In this document: positions 7,801-13,888 of the stretch, piece by piece
Layout of the letters: the number at the start of each line of letters is the position of its first letter
Numbering within the stretch: position 1 is the first letter of the stretch
Assembly: GCA_964438715.1 (NCBI GenBank)
Contig: CAYTLQ010000306.1
Location: 1-15,648 of the forward strand
Source of the DNA: CAYTLQ01 sp964438715
GTDB lineage: Bacteria; Bacteroidota; Ignavibacteria; Ignavibacteriales; Ignavibacteriaceae
DNA length: 15,648 nucleotides
Reading direction: 5' to 3'
Program-made: the position numbers and the translations under genes
The notes under the pieces: generated by a model
Told to the model about the DNA's origin: nothing
Seen by the model: only the letters and a program-made list of their open reading frames with translations
The model's database searches: none

Positions 7801-9699
7801 AATCTCAAAAATTCTAAAAATACTACTGCTATTACTATAGTGATAAATGAACCGCCAATAGCCGATGCGGGAAGAGATGAAGTAGTATGTGCAGGGGAAA
7901 TTGTTCGCTTTAATGCGGCTGAATCAAAAGATCCCGAGGGGGGTGTATTACGCTATCTGTGGGATTTTGGCGATAGTACTTTTGCTGAAGGAATTAATCC
8001 AACAAAGATTTATAAAATAGGCGGCACCTATCAGGTTCGTCTTAGAGTTGAAGATGATTCCGGACTACCGTGTAACTATGACTATGATACAAAAATAATT
8101 ACAGTAAGTGAATCACCTGTTGCTAATGCAGGACCGGACATAACTGTTTGTGCTAATTCCGTTGTAAAATTCGATGGTTCTAATTCGAAGGATTATGATG
8201 GAGTAGTGAACAATTATCGCTGGGATTTTGGCGATGGTGAATTAGGCGGCGGTGTAGCTCCTACACATAGTTATGCGAAAGCCGGCGTTTATAAGGTGGA
8301 ACTTACAATAACCGGTGATGTTAAAGGTGAATGTGACGACACTGATACTGATGAAATGATAGTAACCGTTATTGATGCTCCACAGATTACTTTTTCTTCT
8401 CCTGCTCTCCACCCGGTTAATTCTGAACTAAAACTTTCAGGAGTTCCCACATTAGCTCCCGGTGTAACGGTAAAAGAATATTTGTGGGATTTTGGCGATA
8501 ATAGTACTGCTACAGGACAATCGGTAACAAAAACCTATACAAAGTATGGTAATTATTATATCACACTCAGAATTAGAACCAGTGCCGAAACCGAATGCAG
8601 TGATGCTTCAATAACCAAGTTGATTGTTATTAATGAGCCTCCTTATGCCGATCCAGGAGAGGACAGAGTTGCAGGTCTGGGTGAGTTGGTTAACTTCTCG
8701 GCCGCCGCATCAAAAGATCTTGATGGCTCAATAGAAAAATATATATGGAATTATGGTGATGGATCTCCGGAAGATACAGGAATTGTTGTACGGCATGAGT
8801 TTAAGAGAAGCGGAGAATATTTAGTCCGACTAACTGTAAAAGACAATACTTCTCTGCCTAATAATACCTCATCAAAGACTATTAAGGTATTTGTAAATCC
8901 TGATCCGACTCCAAGAATGAAGTATTCTCCTGTTGCCTGCCAGGGGAAAGAAATTTCTTTCACAGCTTCGGGTGCCGGCACTAACACTAATCCGGATGCA
9001 TATTTCTGGAGTTTTGGAGACGGCAACACGGCTTATGGTGCAAATGTAACTCATTCTTACGCCGCACCCGGAAAATATCTTGTTACGCTAGTTGTTAATG
9101 ATGGTAAAAATCTCAGCAATAGTAAAGCAGAAATAACCGACCAGATAATTATTAACAATCCTCCTGTTGCAGTTAGTGAACATCAAATAGTAACATGTGC
9201 AGGTGAACCTATTACGCTAAGTGCAAAAGGTAGTTATGACTATGATAATGACAAATTGGAATATCTCTGGAAATTACCTGATGGAAGTACTCTTCGTGGC
9301 GAAACAGTTACAACCAAATTATCAAGTCCGGGACAATATACAATACTACTGATTGTTGACGATGGTCAGAACAGTGGTTGCTCGAAATCCGAATTACCCA
9401 TTAAGGTATTAGTAAATAACCCACCTGTTGCTTTTGCCGGAGGTGATAAAACCGGATTTACAGGGGGCGCTCACGATGAAATACTTTTTGACGCAACCGG
9501 CTCATCTGACCCGGACAATGATAACCTCACTTATGCATGGGACTTTGGTGATGGTACTACAGCGGTTGGAAGTAAAGTTTATCATTTATATCAAAAGCCG
9601 GGTACTTACACTGTAAAGTTAACAGTCTCTGACGGTCGGGGCACAAAATGTTCATCGGCTATTCATTTTATTAACATAATTATCAGGAGCAGGCAATAG
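4879..9699 (+). CDS. Giant secreted protein with fifteen tandem PKD domains
   Basis: A 1606-residue protein, roughly 170 kDa. Residues 1-21 are a signal peptide (hydrophobic core 6-19, cut near TSFGQ). Residues 22-295 are a beta-rich N-terminal region that I do not recognise (motif RVFDPDCGG at 62-70). Residues 296-1603 are fifteen PKD domains, each opening with an N-x-x-P-x-A-x-A-G hinge, then a D.DG loop, a W-D-F-G-D-G core, H-x-Y/F, and PG.Y.v.L.V.D. PKD domains are Ig-like extracellular modules used for adhesion, carbohydrate or protein binding, or as spacers. The last domain ends three residues before the stop: no type IX secretion sorting domain, no LPXTG, no transmembrane anchor and no enzyme domain are present. 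The gene lies 16 bases after the LysM/FecR gene with no clear Shine-Dalgarno site, and its stop TAG touches the ATG of galE. It is probably an envelope-attached fibre or adhesin; the ligand is unknown. Confidence 0.93.
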   Translation: MRNLKYFLAFILFLGVTSFGQPEQVRLATYGPSALIKEGDDNSFQVIYFRFKELTTDSIFVRVFDPDCGGSNDEKVGDWNTTTKFTFYGGKNSLQSVTNPLAERDSVKGTILSQFEYGVDGQTDNEWVTLGRFAVSENDKSDGYYTYKLLIEGKSGDDGNIFDVFISGSSSKNLPVRGAEVFSFSPTLRFDKLPSQAVVRFFNPQGNKQIEIATFDLASAPIALETPVRTKLPITASLEGKWASTNIELNRFEEDRVLGLLIGNGKEVPNSATFFVKSSNGLLLPVYLPVNELKENSKPKITTNWYALADCRSIVFDAKGTTDADKDRLEYLWHLGDGSKATGIRVVHEYLKPGEYKCAVEVSDNSGAVGNTSVYEFSVIVNKPPTANAGSEKTVAFGDEVLFDGSRSNDPDGSIIRYYWEFGDNSTGEGRTVVHKYARPGRYRILLRVTDNSNSPCNENETYTNVWVNEQPIADAEKVKNVSPGESAEFDGSGSIDKDGKLVRYIWEFGDGNKGEGVTVNHVYKNPGLYTARLTVYDDANVGNSYSVDSTLVLVNFRPVANAGKDQIVAEGETVYFDALESTDRDGEIISYLWNFDGLEKKGVSVSHVFEKAGIYSVLLQVKDNSNTSTDTGLDTVVIRVNARPKVIAGQDKVITSSELKLDGTGSQDSDGKITRYEWDFGDGRKSDSASTTHVFKEPGVYEVTLRVKDDTETENSSNETTIQVIVNQKPVADAGPDMIAAPNQELFFSGERSFDEDGSIAEYRWDFSDGFSSTEEKVSHSFSNPGVYTARLTVKDNTLQDNAVDFDELIVVVNQSPVAKAGKDIVVAPGDEILLDGRSSFDLDGKIEQYSWEIIPSGIRGDSAQLRFSLSQPGIYKAVLSVKDNSGALNGYHFDTLLIRVNSMPVADAGTYPFTCETKIFFDAGKSTDADGDPLKYYWNFGEGSKEVVGQQVFFDFKKGGKYPVLLTVDDGLNLKNSKNTTAITIVINEPPIADAGRDEVVCAGEIVRFNAAESKDPEGGVLRYLWDFGDSTFAEGINPTKIYKIGGTYQVRLRVEDDSGLPCNYDYDTKIITVSESPVANAGPDITVCANSVVKFDGSNSKDYDGVVNNYRWDFGDGELGGGVAPTHSYAKAGVYKVELTITGDVKGECDDTDTDEMIVTVIDAPQITFSSPALHPVNSELKLSGVPTLAPGVTVKEYLWDFGDNSTATGQSVTKTYTKYGNYYITLRIRTSAETECSDASITKLIVINEPPYADPGEDRVAGLGELVNFSAAASKDLDGSIEKYIWNYGDGSPEDTGIVVRHEFKRSGEYLVRLTVKDNTSLPNNTSSKTIKVFVNPDPTPRMKYSPVACQGKEISFTASGAGTNTNPDAYFWSFGDGNTAYGANVTHSYAAPGKYLVTLVVNDGKNLSNSKAEITDQIIINNPPVAVSEHQIVTCAGEPITLSAKGSYDYDNDKLEYLWKLPDGSTLRGETVTTKLSSPGQYTILLIVDDGQNSGCSKSELPIKVLVNNPPVAFAGGDKTGFTGGAHDEILFDATGSSDPDNDNLTYAWDFGDGTTAVGSKVYHLYQKPGTYTVKLTVSDGRGTKCSSAIHFINIIIRSRQ
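5764..9696 (+). repeat. Array of fifteen PKD-coding repeats, about 261 bp period
   Basis: Repeat units begin at bases 5764, 6022, 6283, 6544, 6802, 7060, 7321, 7585, 7846, 8107, 8371, 8632, 8896, 9154 and 9415, i.e. residues 296, 382, 469, 556, 642, 728, 815, 903, 990, 1077, 1165, 1252, 1340, 1426 and 1513. Spacing is always 86-88 codons. Most units have diverged at DNA level, but short identical cores remain, for example TGGGATTTTGGCGAT at 7960, 8221 and 8485. Units 4, 7, 11 and 14 are atypical in the WDFGDG core or the D.DG loop. Origin by tandem duplication followed by divergence is inferred. Confidence 0.9.
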
Positions 9700-10674
9700 A
9701 TGACAATACTTGTAACAGGAGGGGCTGGGTATATTGGCTCACACTTTGTAAAACTTTTGCAGGAAAAAGGTGTCGAGATAATTGTCTTCGATAATCTTTC
9801 ACGCGGTCACAGAGAATCGGTACCGGACTCAGTTGCATTTGAACAGGTATCATTACTCGATTTCCAAAGATTAAAAGAGGCGATAGCAAAATACAGTGTT
9901 GATGTCGTTGTACATTTTGCGGCATTTGCTTATGTAGGTGAATCAGTTGAAAATCCTTTAATGTATTATGAAAATAATGTTATAGGTTCATTTAATTTAC
10001 TCAATGCGATGAGAGAAAGAGGCATAGATAAAATAGTTTTTTCCTCTACTTGTTCTGTGTATGGTAATCCCGAAAAAATGCCTATTTCAGAAGATACACT
10101 TACTTCTCCGATTAACCCTTATGCAAAATCGAAATTAATGGTGGAGAATATCCTCAGCGATTACTCAAACGCTTATGGAATAAGATATGTTGCCTTGCGA
10201 TATTTTAATGCCGCAGGCGCCTCCGTAGATATTACAATAGGCGAGAGTCATGATCCTGAACCTCATTTAATTCCGCTTGTGCTCTATACAGCTTTGGGGA
10301 AAAAAGACTCTATTCGCGTATTTGGTAACGATTATCCTACTCCTGACGGTACATGTATCAGAGATTACATTCATGTCAGCGACCTTGGTGATGCGCATAT
10401 CAGAGCTGTGGAATATCTTGTTCAGGGGAAAGAATCAACTGTAATTAATTTAGGCACCGGTGTTGGAAACTCTGTTCTAGAAGTAATAAAATCTGCAGAG
10501 AAGGTAACAGGAAAAAAAATCCATTATGAAGTAGTAGGAAGACGCCCCGGTGATCCTGCCGTTTTAGTAGCTGATAATACGAAAGCAAGTAAGGTTCTTG
10601 GTTGGCAACCGAAGTTTAATTTAGATTCGATTCTTACAACCGCCTGGAATTGGCATCGTAATCCCCGTTATTAG
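9700..10674 (+). CDS. galE: UDP-glucose 4-epimerase (GalE family)
   Basis: A 324-residue extended short-chain dehydrogenase/reductase, close to the usual GalE length. It would interconvert UDP-glucose and UDP-galactose (or the N-acetyl forms) with bound NAD, in the cytoplasm. The Rossmann glycine motif GGAGYIG is at residues 7-13, D31 after the second strand should bind the NAD ribose, and the catalytic residues are T117 (in SSTCSVYG; Ser in the E. coli enzyme), Y141 and K145 (YAKSK). The sugar-nucleotide segments RYFNAAGA (167-174) and RRPGDPA (281-287) are typical. ATG 9700 directly follows the TAG of the PKD gene, with AGGAG at 9685-9689, so translational coupling is likely. As last gene of the unit it may supply galactose-type sugars for a surface glycan or for glycosylation of the upstream proteins, but a housekeeping role is equally possible. 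Exact sugar specificity cannot be read from sequence. Confidence 0.95.
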   Translation: MTILVTGGAGYIGSHFVKLLQEKGVEIIVFDNLSRGHRESVPDSVAFEQVSLLDFQRLKEAIAKYSVDVVVHFAAFAYVGESVENPLMYYENNVIGSFNLLNAMRERGIDKIVFSSTCSVYGNPEKMPISEDTLTSPINPYAKSKLMVENILSDYSNAYGIRYVALRYFNAAGASVDITIGESHDPEPHLIPLVLYTALGKKDSIRVFGNDYPTPDGTCIRDYIHVSDLGDAHIRAVEYLVQGKESTVINLGTGVGNSVLEVIKSAEKVTGKKIHYEVVGRRPGDPAVLVADNTKASKVLGWQPKFNLDSILTTAWNWHRNPRY

Positions 10675-11981
10675 TCAGTTTCATCTTTGAGGACGCTTCT
10701 CTGATAGATATAGTCGAGGTGTGGGAGAAGTCGGGAGTAATCAAAGATTTGTGCCAATTCATCTTCGGAAACAAGTTCACTAAATCGCTTATCTTTTAAT
10801 AATTCCGATTTCAAATTCGTTGAAGTATTACGCCATGTTTCCATTGCGGCAGTTTGTACGATTTTATAAGCCTCTTCACGGGTGATACCTTTTTCCGTAA
10901 GACGCAGAAGAATTTTCTGGGAAAAGACCAGTCCTCTCGTTAACTCAAGATTTTTCTTCATATTTTCAGGATACAGAAGAAGATTACTAATGAGATTAAC
11001 TGTTTTCTCCAACATATAGTCAAGCAGAATACAACTATCGGGGATAATGACCCTTTCTACTGAAGAATGGCTTATATCGCGCTCATGCCAAAGCGCAATA
11101 TTTTCGTATCCCGCCATTGCATTTGCCCGCAGAATTCTTGCTAAACCGGTTATTCTTTCACATGTTATCGGATTTCTTTTATGCGGCATTGCTGAGGAAC
11201 CCTTTTGTCCTTTGCCAAAGTACTCTTCTGCTTCAAGTACTTCAGTTTTTTGTAAATGTCTGATTTCAACAGCTATTTTTTCAAGAGTTGCCCCAACGAT
11301 TGCAATGGTAGAAAGAAACTCTGCATGCCGATCCCTTTGAATAACCTGAGTTGAAACAGAGGCTGGTTTTAAATTTAAATGCTGACAAACATATTCCTCA
11401 ACATCAGGTGGGAGATGGTCAAATGTGCCTACGGCGCCTGATACCTGTCCAACGGATATGGTTTCAATTGCAGACTTCATTCGGGCGATATTTCTTCTCA
11501 TCTCTTCATACCATAATGCAAATTTTAACCCCATGGTGGTTGGCTCGGCATGAATTCCGTGAGTTCGCCCGATACATAGAGTGTTTTTATGCTCTAATGC
11601 TCTTTGTTTCAGAACTTGTTGTAATTTTTGCATCTGATGCAAAAGTAATTCACCTGCTTCGCGCATTTGAACAGAGAGGGTAGTGTCGAGAATATCCGAA
11701 GAAGTCATACCGTAATGAATATGCCTCGAGGCAGGTCCGACAGATTCTGCAACATTTGTGAGGAAGGCAATCACATCATGCTGTGTTGTTTCTTCAATCT
11801 CGAGGATTTTTGCAACATTAAAAGAGGCTTTTTCTTTTATCGTTCTTAAATCATCGTCGGGAATTTCTCCGCGTCTATTCCTCGCCTCACATGCCAGAAT
11901 TTCAATTTTTAACCAAATGGAGTATTTATTCTGGTCTTCCCAAATTGACCCCATTTCCTTTCGTGTATATCGTGCAATCAT
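10671..11981 (-). CDS. purB: Adenylosuccinate lyase
   Basis: A 436-residue cytoplasmic enzyme of the fumarase/aspartase superfamily, in the length class of the Bacillus/Thermotoga-type PurB. It catalyses two fumarate-releasing steps of purine synthesis: SAICAR to AICAR, and adenylosuccinate to AMP. The superfamily signature GSSAMPHKRNP is at residues 261-271, with the catalytic serine on this flexible loop (S262/S263). TSSDILDT (93-100) and GRTHGIHAEPTT (138-149, general acid/base candidate H141) are the other conserved blocks. The ATG overlaps the stop of the upstream protease gene as ATGA, so the two are probably co-transcribed. At the 3' end its TAA overlaps the TAG of convergent galE (shared TTAG, 10671-10674). 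No other purine gene is nearby. The assignment is very secure. Confidence 0.97.
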   Translation of the reverse strand: MIARYTRKEMGSIWEDQNKYSIWLKIEILACEARNRRGEIPDDDLRTIKEKASFNVAKILEIEETTQHDVIAFLTNVAESVGPASRHIHYGMTSSDILDTTLSVQMREAGELLLHQMQKLQQVLKQRALEHKNTLCIGRTHGIHAEPTTMGLKFALWYEEMRRNIARMKSAIETISVGQVSGAVGTFDHLPPDVEEYVCQHLNLKPASVSTQVIQRDRHAEFLSTIAIVGATLEKIAVEIRHLQKTEVLEAEEYFGKGQKGSSAMPHKRNPITCERITGLARILRANAMAGYENIALWHERDISHSSVERVIIPDSCILLDYMLEKTVNLISNLLLYPENMKKNLELTRGLVFSQKILLRLTEKGITREEAYKIVQTAAMETWRNTSTNLKSELLKDKRFSELVSEDELAQIFDYSRLLPHLDYIYQRSVLKDETD

Positions 11982-13141
11982 TGTTTTTCAAGTTTCAGTT
12001 TAATATTTAATTCTTCGGAATCTCTTAATATTTTCAGAGTAATAATCTGATCCGTGCGGTACTCCTGTAAAATAGCAATAAGATTCTGCTCACTTTCTAC
12101 ACGGTATGAATCAACCATAGTAATGATATCACCGGGCTTTAAACCGGCATCGTCAGCTGGTGAATTTTTCACAACTCTTGTGATAATGACTCCCTTATTT
12201 GTATTAAGGTTGAAGTATTTGGCGATGCCGTCATCAATATTTTGAACACTTAAACCGGTGTAAAAATCCCTTTCAATTTTACCATTTTCAATCAGTTCAT
12301 CGACTATTTTTTTTACCTTATTTATCGGGATTGCAAAACCAAGTCCAATATTTCCTTCGGAACTTCCGGAGGTAAAAATTATAGTATTCATCCCTATAAC
12401 TTCTCCGAGACTATTTACAAGCGGGCCACCACTATTACCGCCGTTAATAGCTGCATCCGTCTGAATCATGTTAAGATAATATCTGTTCTGCACCTGATTT
12501 AGATTCATACCCACAGCGCTTACCACTCCAACTGTTACAGTGGGTTTATTATTTACTTCGAACAATCCGAATGGATTACCAAGTGCAATGACCCATTCAC
12601 CGATAATTACATCCTGAGAGTTTCCAAGTTTCAAATAAGGAAATTTGTCACCCGAAATTTTTATCAGGCAGATATCAGAAACGGGATCACTTCCGATTAT
12701 CTTTGCTGTATGATGCTCACCATTAGTTAGAGTAACTACAATTTCCGTAGCATTTCCGGCTACATGGTCATTAGTTAAAATATATCCATCTTCTGAAATA
12801 AGAAATCCGGAGCCCAGACTTTTCACTTTCTCGGAGTAAGTTCGTGGACCAAAAAACTGCCGAAAAAACGGATCATCAAAGAATGGCAAAAATGAATCCT
12901 GATATTGTCTTATGGCGGTAACATTAATGCCTACAACTGCCGAACTAACTTTAGCAACAGTTTCAGTGAGTATTGTACGACGGCTATTATCAATACTATT
13001 ATTAGCGCTATTTTTGTCCTCGGGAACAGAATTTGCCTCGGAGTAAATCTTATTATTACCTCCGGCAGCTGCCACATAGATAACCGGAATAGAGAGAATA
13101 AGGATAATTGGCACAATAAATAACAGTCTGCGTTTTGTCAT
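11978..13141 (-). CDS. htrA: HtrA/DegP-family periplasmic serine protease with one PDZ domain
   Basis: A trypsin-like protease for envelope protein quality control. Residue numbers below count from ATG 13147 (389 aa). A hydrophobic signal or anchor spans about 7-28, followed by a polar linker. The protease domain (about 60-285) carries an LA-loop-like segment rich in Phe (87-99) and the full triad: H128 (TNDHV), D158 (DPVSDICLIKI) and S239 (GGNSGGPL). One PDZ domain covers about 297-386 (GVIITRVVKNSPADDAGLKPGD). A single PDZ resembles DegS/HhoA types more than two-PDZ DegP. I prefer the second ATG (13141, 387 aa), because AGG lies six bases before it but directly abuts the first ATG at 13147. 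The gene is followed by purB with an ATGA overlap and is divergent from the hydrogenase-type genes. Whether it is membrane-tethered or released cannot be decided. Confidence 0.95.
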   Translation of the reverse strand: MTKRRLLFIVPIILILSIPVIYVAAAGGNNKIYSEANSVPEDKNSANNSIDNSRRTILTETVAKVSSAVVGINVTAIRQYQDSFLPFFDDPFFRQFFGPRTYSEKVKSLGSGFLISEDGYILTNDHVAGNATEIVVTLTNGEHHTAKIIGSDPVSDICLIKISGDKFPYLKLGNSQDVIIGEWVIALGNPFGLFEVNNKPTVTVGVVSAVGMNLNQVQNRYYLNMIQTDAAINGGNSGGPLVNSLGEVIGMNTIIFTSGSSEGNIGLGFAIPINKVKKIVDELIENGKIERDFYTGLSVQNIDDGIAKYFNLNTNKGVIITRVVKNSPADDAGLKPGDIITMVDSYRVESEQNLIAILQEYRTDQIITLKILRDSEELNIKLKLEKQ

Positions 13142-13145
13142 CTTC

Positions 13146-13150
13146 ATCCT
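13146..13150 (-). promoter_or_regulatory. Shine-Dalgarno deciding the htrA start
   Basis: Read on the minus strand the sequence is TTTTAGGATGAAGATGACA. AGG (13150-13148) touches the first ATG (13147) with no spacer, but sits six bases before the second ATG (13141). This favours 13141 as the translated start; the difference is only Met-Lys. Confidence 0.5.
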
Positions 13151-13253
13151 AAAACAATAATGAAATCAAATTATACTACAAATATAAAGAAAAGTACAGT
13201 GAGGGATTATCTTAAGAGTGTTTAAAAATTCATCAATCCTGAAGATAATCTTT

Positions 13254-13266
13254 GAGAATTATTCTC
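13254..13266. promoter_or_regulatory. 13-bp palindrome, candidate operator
   Basis: GAGAATTATTCTC is a perfect inverted repeat of six bases around a central T. It lies about 107 bases from the htrA start and about 128 bases before the hydC-like start. Its size and symmetry suit a dimeric regulator, but I cannot match it to a known operator with confidence, and AT-rich palindromes of this length can occur by chance. Confidence 0.28.
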
Positions 13267-13348
13267 TTAGAAATTAGAACAGATGATAAATGGCAATTAT
13301 TTATAGTAAATCAGCTTGAAATTTCGGTGAAAATCAAAACTTTTTAAC

Positions 13349-13364
13349 TGGCATTATAATTGAG
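13349..13364 (+). promoter_or_regulatory. Candidate promoter of the hydrogenase-type operon (TATAAT / partial sigma-54 site)
   Basis: TGGCAT at 13349-13354, a five-base spacer, and TTGAG at 13360-13364 match the -24/-12 sigma-54 layout TGGCAC-N5-TTGCA in the TGGCA and TTG parts, but the -12 GC is GA here. The same bases contain a perfect -10 hexamer TATAAT (13355-13360) with no recognisable -35 at 16-18 bases. The site lies about 30 bases before the preferred start 13394. Either reading is plausible; neither is proven. Confidence 0.35.
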
Positions 13365-13384
13365 CAAGCGAATTGAATCTTAAT

Positions 13385-13388
13385 GAGG
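13385..13388 (+). promoter_or_regulatory. Shine-Dalgarno deciding the hydC-like start
   Basis: GAGG lies five bases before ATG 13394, but only two before ATG 13391. The in-frame TTG at 13373 has no comparable site. This supports ATG 13394 as the main start. Confidence 0.5.
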
Positions 13389-13393
13389 AAATG

Positions 13394-13888
13394 ATGAATC
13401 CTGAAATATTAAATAAATACCCCAGAAATGATAAAAGCTCACTAATACCTATTCTGCAAGATGTTCAGGAAGCGTATGGCTATTTACCGGAGGATGCCAT
13501 CAGGGAAGTAGCCGGCTATACCTCTTTGCCTGTAAGCAGGGTATATGGTGTTGCAACCTTTTACAATATGTTCCGATTAACTCCACTTGGCGAAAATGTA
13601 ATCCGTGTTTGCAGAGGCACAGCATGCCATGTGAAAAATTCTGCTAATTTATTACTCGCATTAGAAAATACATTGAATATAAAAGCCGGGGAAACTACCC
13701 GTGATAAAAAATTCACCATAGAATTGGTAAACTGTATTGGCGCTTGCAGTATTGCCCCTGTAATAACGGTTAATGACGATTACCATGGAAGGATTACGAC
13801 TAAAGACATTCCTTCAATTGTGAAAAAATATTCCGGAAAAACAAAAGTGAACGCTTCTGAAAAAGTTAATGCTGAGGGAGTTGTATGA
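13394..13888 (+). CDS. hydC: NuoE/HydC/HndA-like [2Fe-2S] subunit of an NAD-linked hydrogenase-type complex
   Basis: A 164-residue cytoplasmic electron-transfer subunit of the thioredoxin-like [2Fe-2S] family (NuoE of complex I, HydC/HndA of NAD(P)-linked hydrogenases). The N-terminal helical part has the family block LIPILQDVQEAYGYLPEDAI (17-36) and VYGVATFYNMF (50-60). The cluster ligands are C73 and C78 (CRGTAC) and C114 and C118 (CIGAC), all four present. The last 20 residues are a polar tail without family features. An in-frame TTG at 13373 would add seven residues but lacks a ribosome binding site. The stop overlaps the ATG of the next gene (ATGA at 13885-13888), so tight co-translation with the HydB-like subunit is expected. 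No complex I genes are visible; together with the fused domain of the next gene this favours a hydrogenase or other soluble NAD-linked complex over complex I. Confidence 0.9.
   Translation: MNPEILNKYPRNDKSSLIPILQDVQEAYGYLPEDAIREVAGYTSLPVSRVYGVATFYNMFRLTPLGENVIRVCRGTACHVKNSANLLLALENTLNIKAGETTRDKKFTIELVNCIGACSIAPVITVNDDYHGRITTKDIPSIVKKYSGKTKVNASEKVNAEGVV

Larger units (their letters stand above)
13148..13393. promoter_or_regulatory. Divergent intergenic region between htrA and the hydC-like gene
   Basis: This is the only non-coding stretch of note, about 245 bases, very AT-rich, and it must hold promoters for both directions. On the minus strand, TATATTTG and TATAATTTG lie about 20-40 bases before htrA; both fit the Bacteroidota-type TAnnTTTG element, and the second also contains TATAAT. 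On the plus strand there is TATAAT at 13355-13360. A 13-bp palindrome lies near the centre. No open frame with coding character, no small-RNA signature and no convincing terminator was seen. Confidence 0.6.

Noticed and set aside
5764..9696. CRISPR-like or satellite repeat because of regular spacing
   Set aside because: The 261-bp period is in frame, the units are diverged at DNA level and each encodes a full PKD domain; there are no short identical repeats with unique spacers.
10696..10730. CTTCTC/GAGAAG inverted repeat as a terminator between galE and purB
   Set aside because: The stem is six bases with a loop of more than 20, no T-run follows, and it lies in purB coding sequence.
11047..12003. 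Plus-strand open frames opposite purB
   Set aside because: purB is unmistakable on the minus strand with full signature motifs; the opposite frames lack motifs, signals and ribosome binding sites.
13373..13393. TTG 13373 as the hydC-like start
   Set aside because: It lacks a Shine-Dalgarno site and adds seven residues not typical of the family, whereas ATG 13394 has GAGG at good spacing; the TTG is not excluded.
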